Shown: one piece after another, positions 63,864 to 64,000 of the stretch
Numbering within the stretch: position 1 is the first letter of the stretch
How the letters are laid out: every line of letters starts with the position of its first letter
Source of the DNA: Planococcus citri
Taxonomy: Eukaryota > Arthropoda > Insecta > Hemiptera > Pseudococcidae
Direction: 5' to 3'
NCBI RefSeq assembly: GCF_950023065.1
Contig: NC_088681.1
Coordinates: 27,190,836-27,254,835 of the forward strand
Length of the DNA: 64,000 nucleotides
Program-made: the position numbers and the translations under genes
The notes under the pieces: generated by a model
Databases searched by the model: none
Told to the model about the DNA's origin: nothing
What the model saw: the letters and a program-made list of their open reading frames with translations, nothing else

Positions 63864-64000
63864 AGACCTGACAGATCAATACAAAATCTGTAGCCTGCTG
63901 TTGATAATAATCAGTGCTGAGTGCTTGAATCTGAAATGTACATAAAAAGAAAATGAGAAAATGTAATAAAAATATTAAGCCAACAACATATAACTGAATC
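63864..64000. other. Flank beyond the proposed Helitron 5' end
   Basis: Short AT-rich sequence with no feature seen. It may be host DNA or still part of the element. Confidence 0.3.

Overview
The window is eukaryotic nuclear DNA, AT-rich and mostly non-coding. It carries spliceosomal introns, nuclear tRNA genes, a eukaryotic mitochondrial import gene and a rolling-circle transposon. Short motifs such as TAGGTACCTA and TACGAGTA are scattered throughout, and the candidate introns are short. Together these suggest an insect, plausibly a sternorrhynchan hemipteran (aphid, scale or mealybug type). That assignment is an inference.

Layout. From 1 to about 35 kb there is no gene I can support. This stretch is a patchwork of short repeats: a MITE-like element with 18-bp inverted termini (2983-3625), a tRNA-related SINE-like fragment (about 4690-4753), an inverted cluster of a 'GGAGCCTCCAG' repeat (5830-6560), an 891-bp near-perfect palindrome (6957-7847), a LINE reverse-transcriptase remnant (about 9643-9765), a 21-bp minisatellite (about 19444-19653) and a GC-rich 28-bp hairpin repeat (24356-24446). 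At 35047-35239 on the minus strand I see two candidate coding exons joined by a 70-nt intron. They look like the start of an unrecognised gene whose remainder would lie to the left.

From 35.4 to 55.5 kb the sequence is again intergenic. It contains a 2.5-kb foldback element (42227-44760) flanked by 59-bp direct repeats, one weak candidate exon at 41.8 kb, and a triplicated 130-138-bp repeat at 52.7 kb.

The gene-bearing end starts at 55.6 kb. Two identical tRNA-Val(AAC) genes lie 174 bp apart. Next comes a compact minus-strand dicistronic unit: an 83-residue single-pass membrane protein followed, 12 nt later, by Tim10, the small twin-CX3C chaperone of the mitochondrial intermembrane space. 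Upstream of it lies a Helitron of about 5.7 kb on the minus strand. Its first ORF joins a Ulp1-like (C48) cysteine protease to the Helitron N-terminal zinc-finger region. Its second ORF carries the HUH/Y2 Rep nuclease and the Pif1-type helicase. The two ORFs overlap by 20 nt in different frames, inside what is normally one polypeptide. A perfect 12-bp hairpin lies beyond the helicase stop, and five short 'ACGTG...CACGACC' inverted units lie beyond the start. These are candidate terminal structures.

The Tim10 unit serves the cell. The Helitron's protease, Rep and helicase would act together in its own transposition. I see no functional link between the two.
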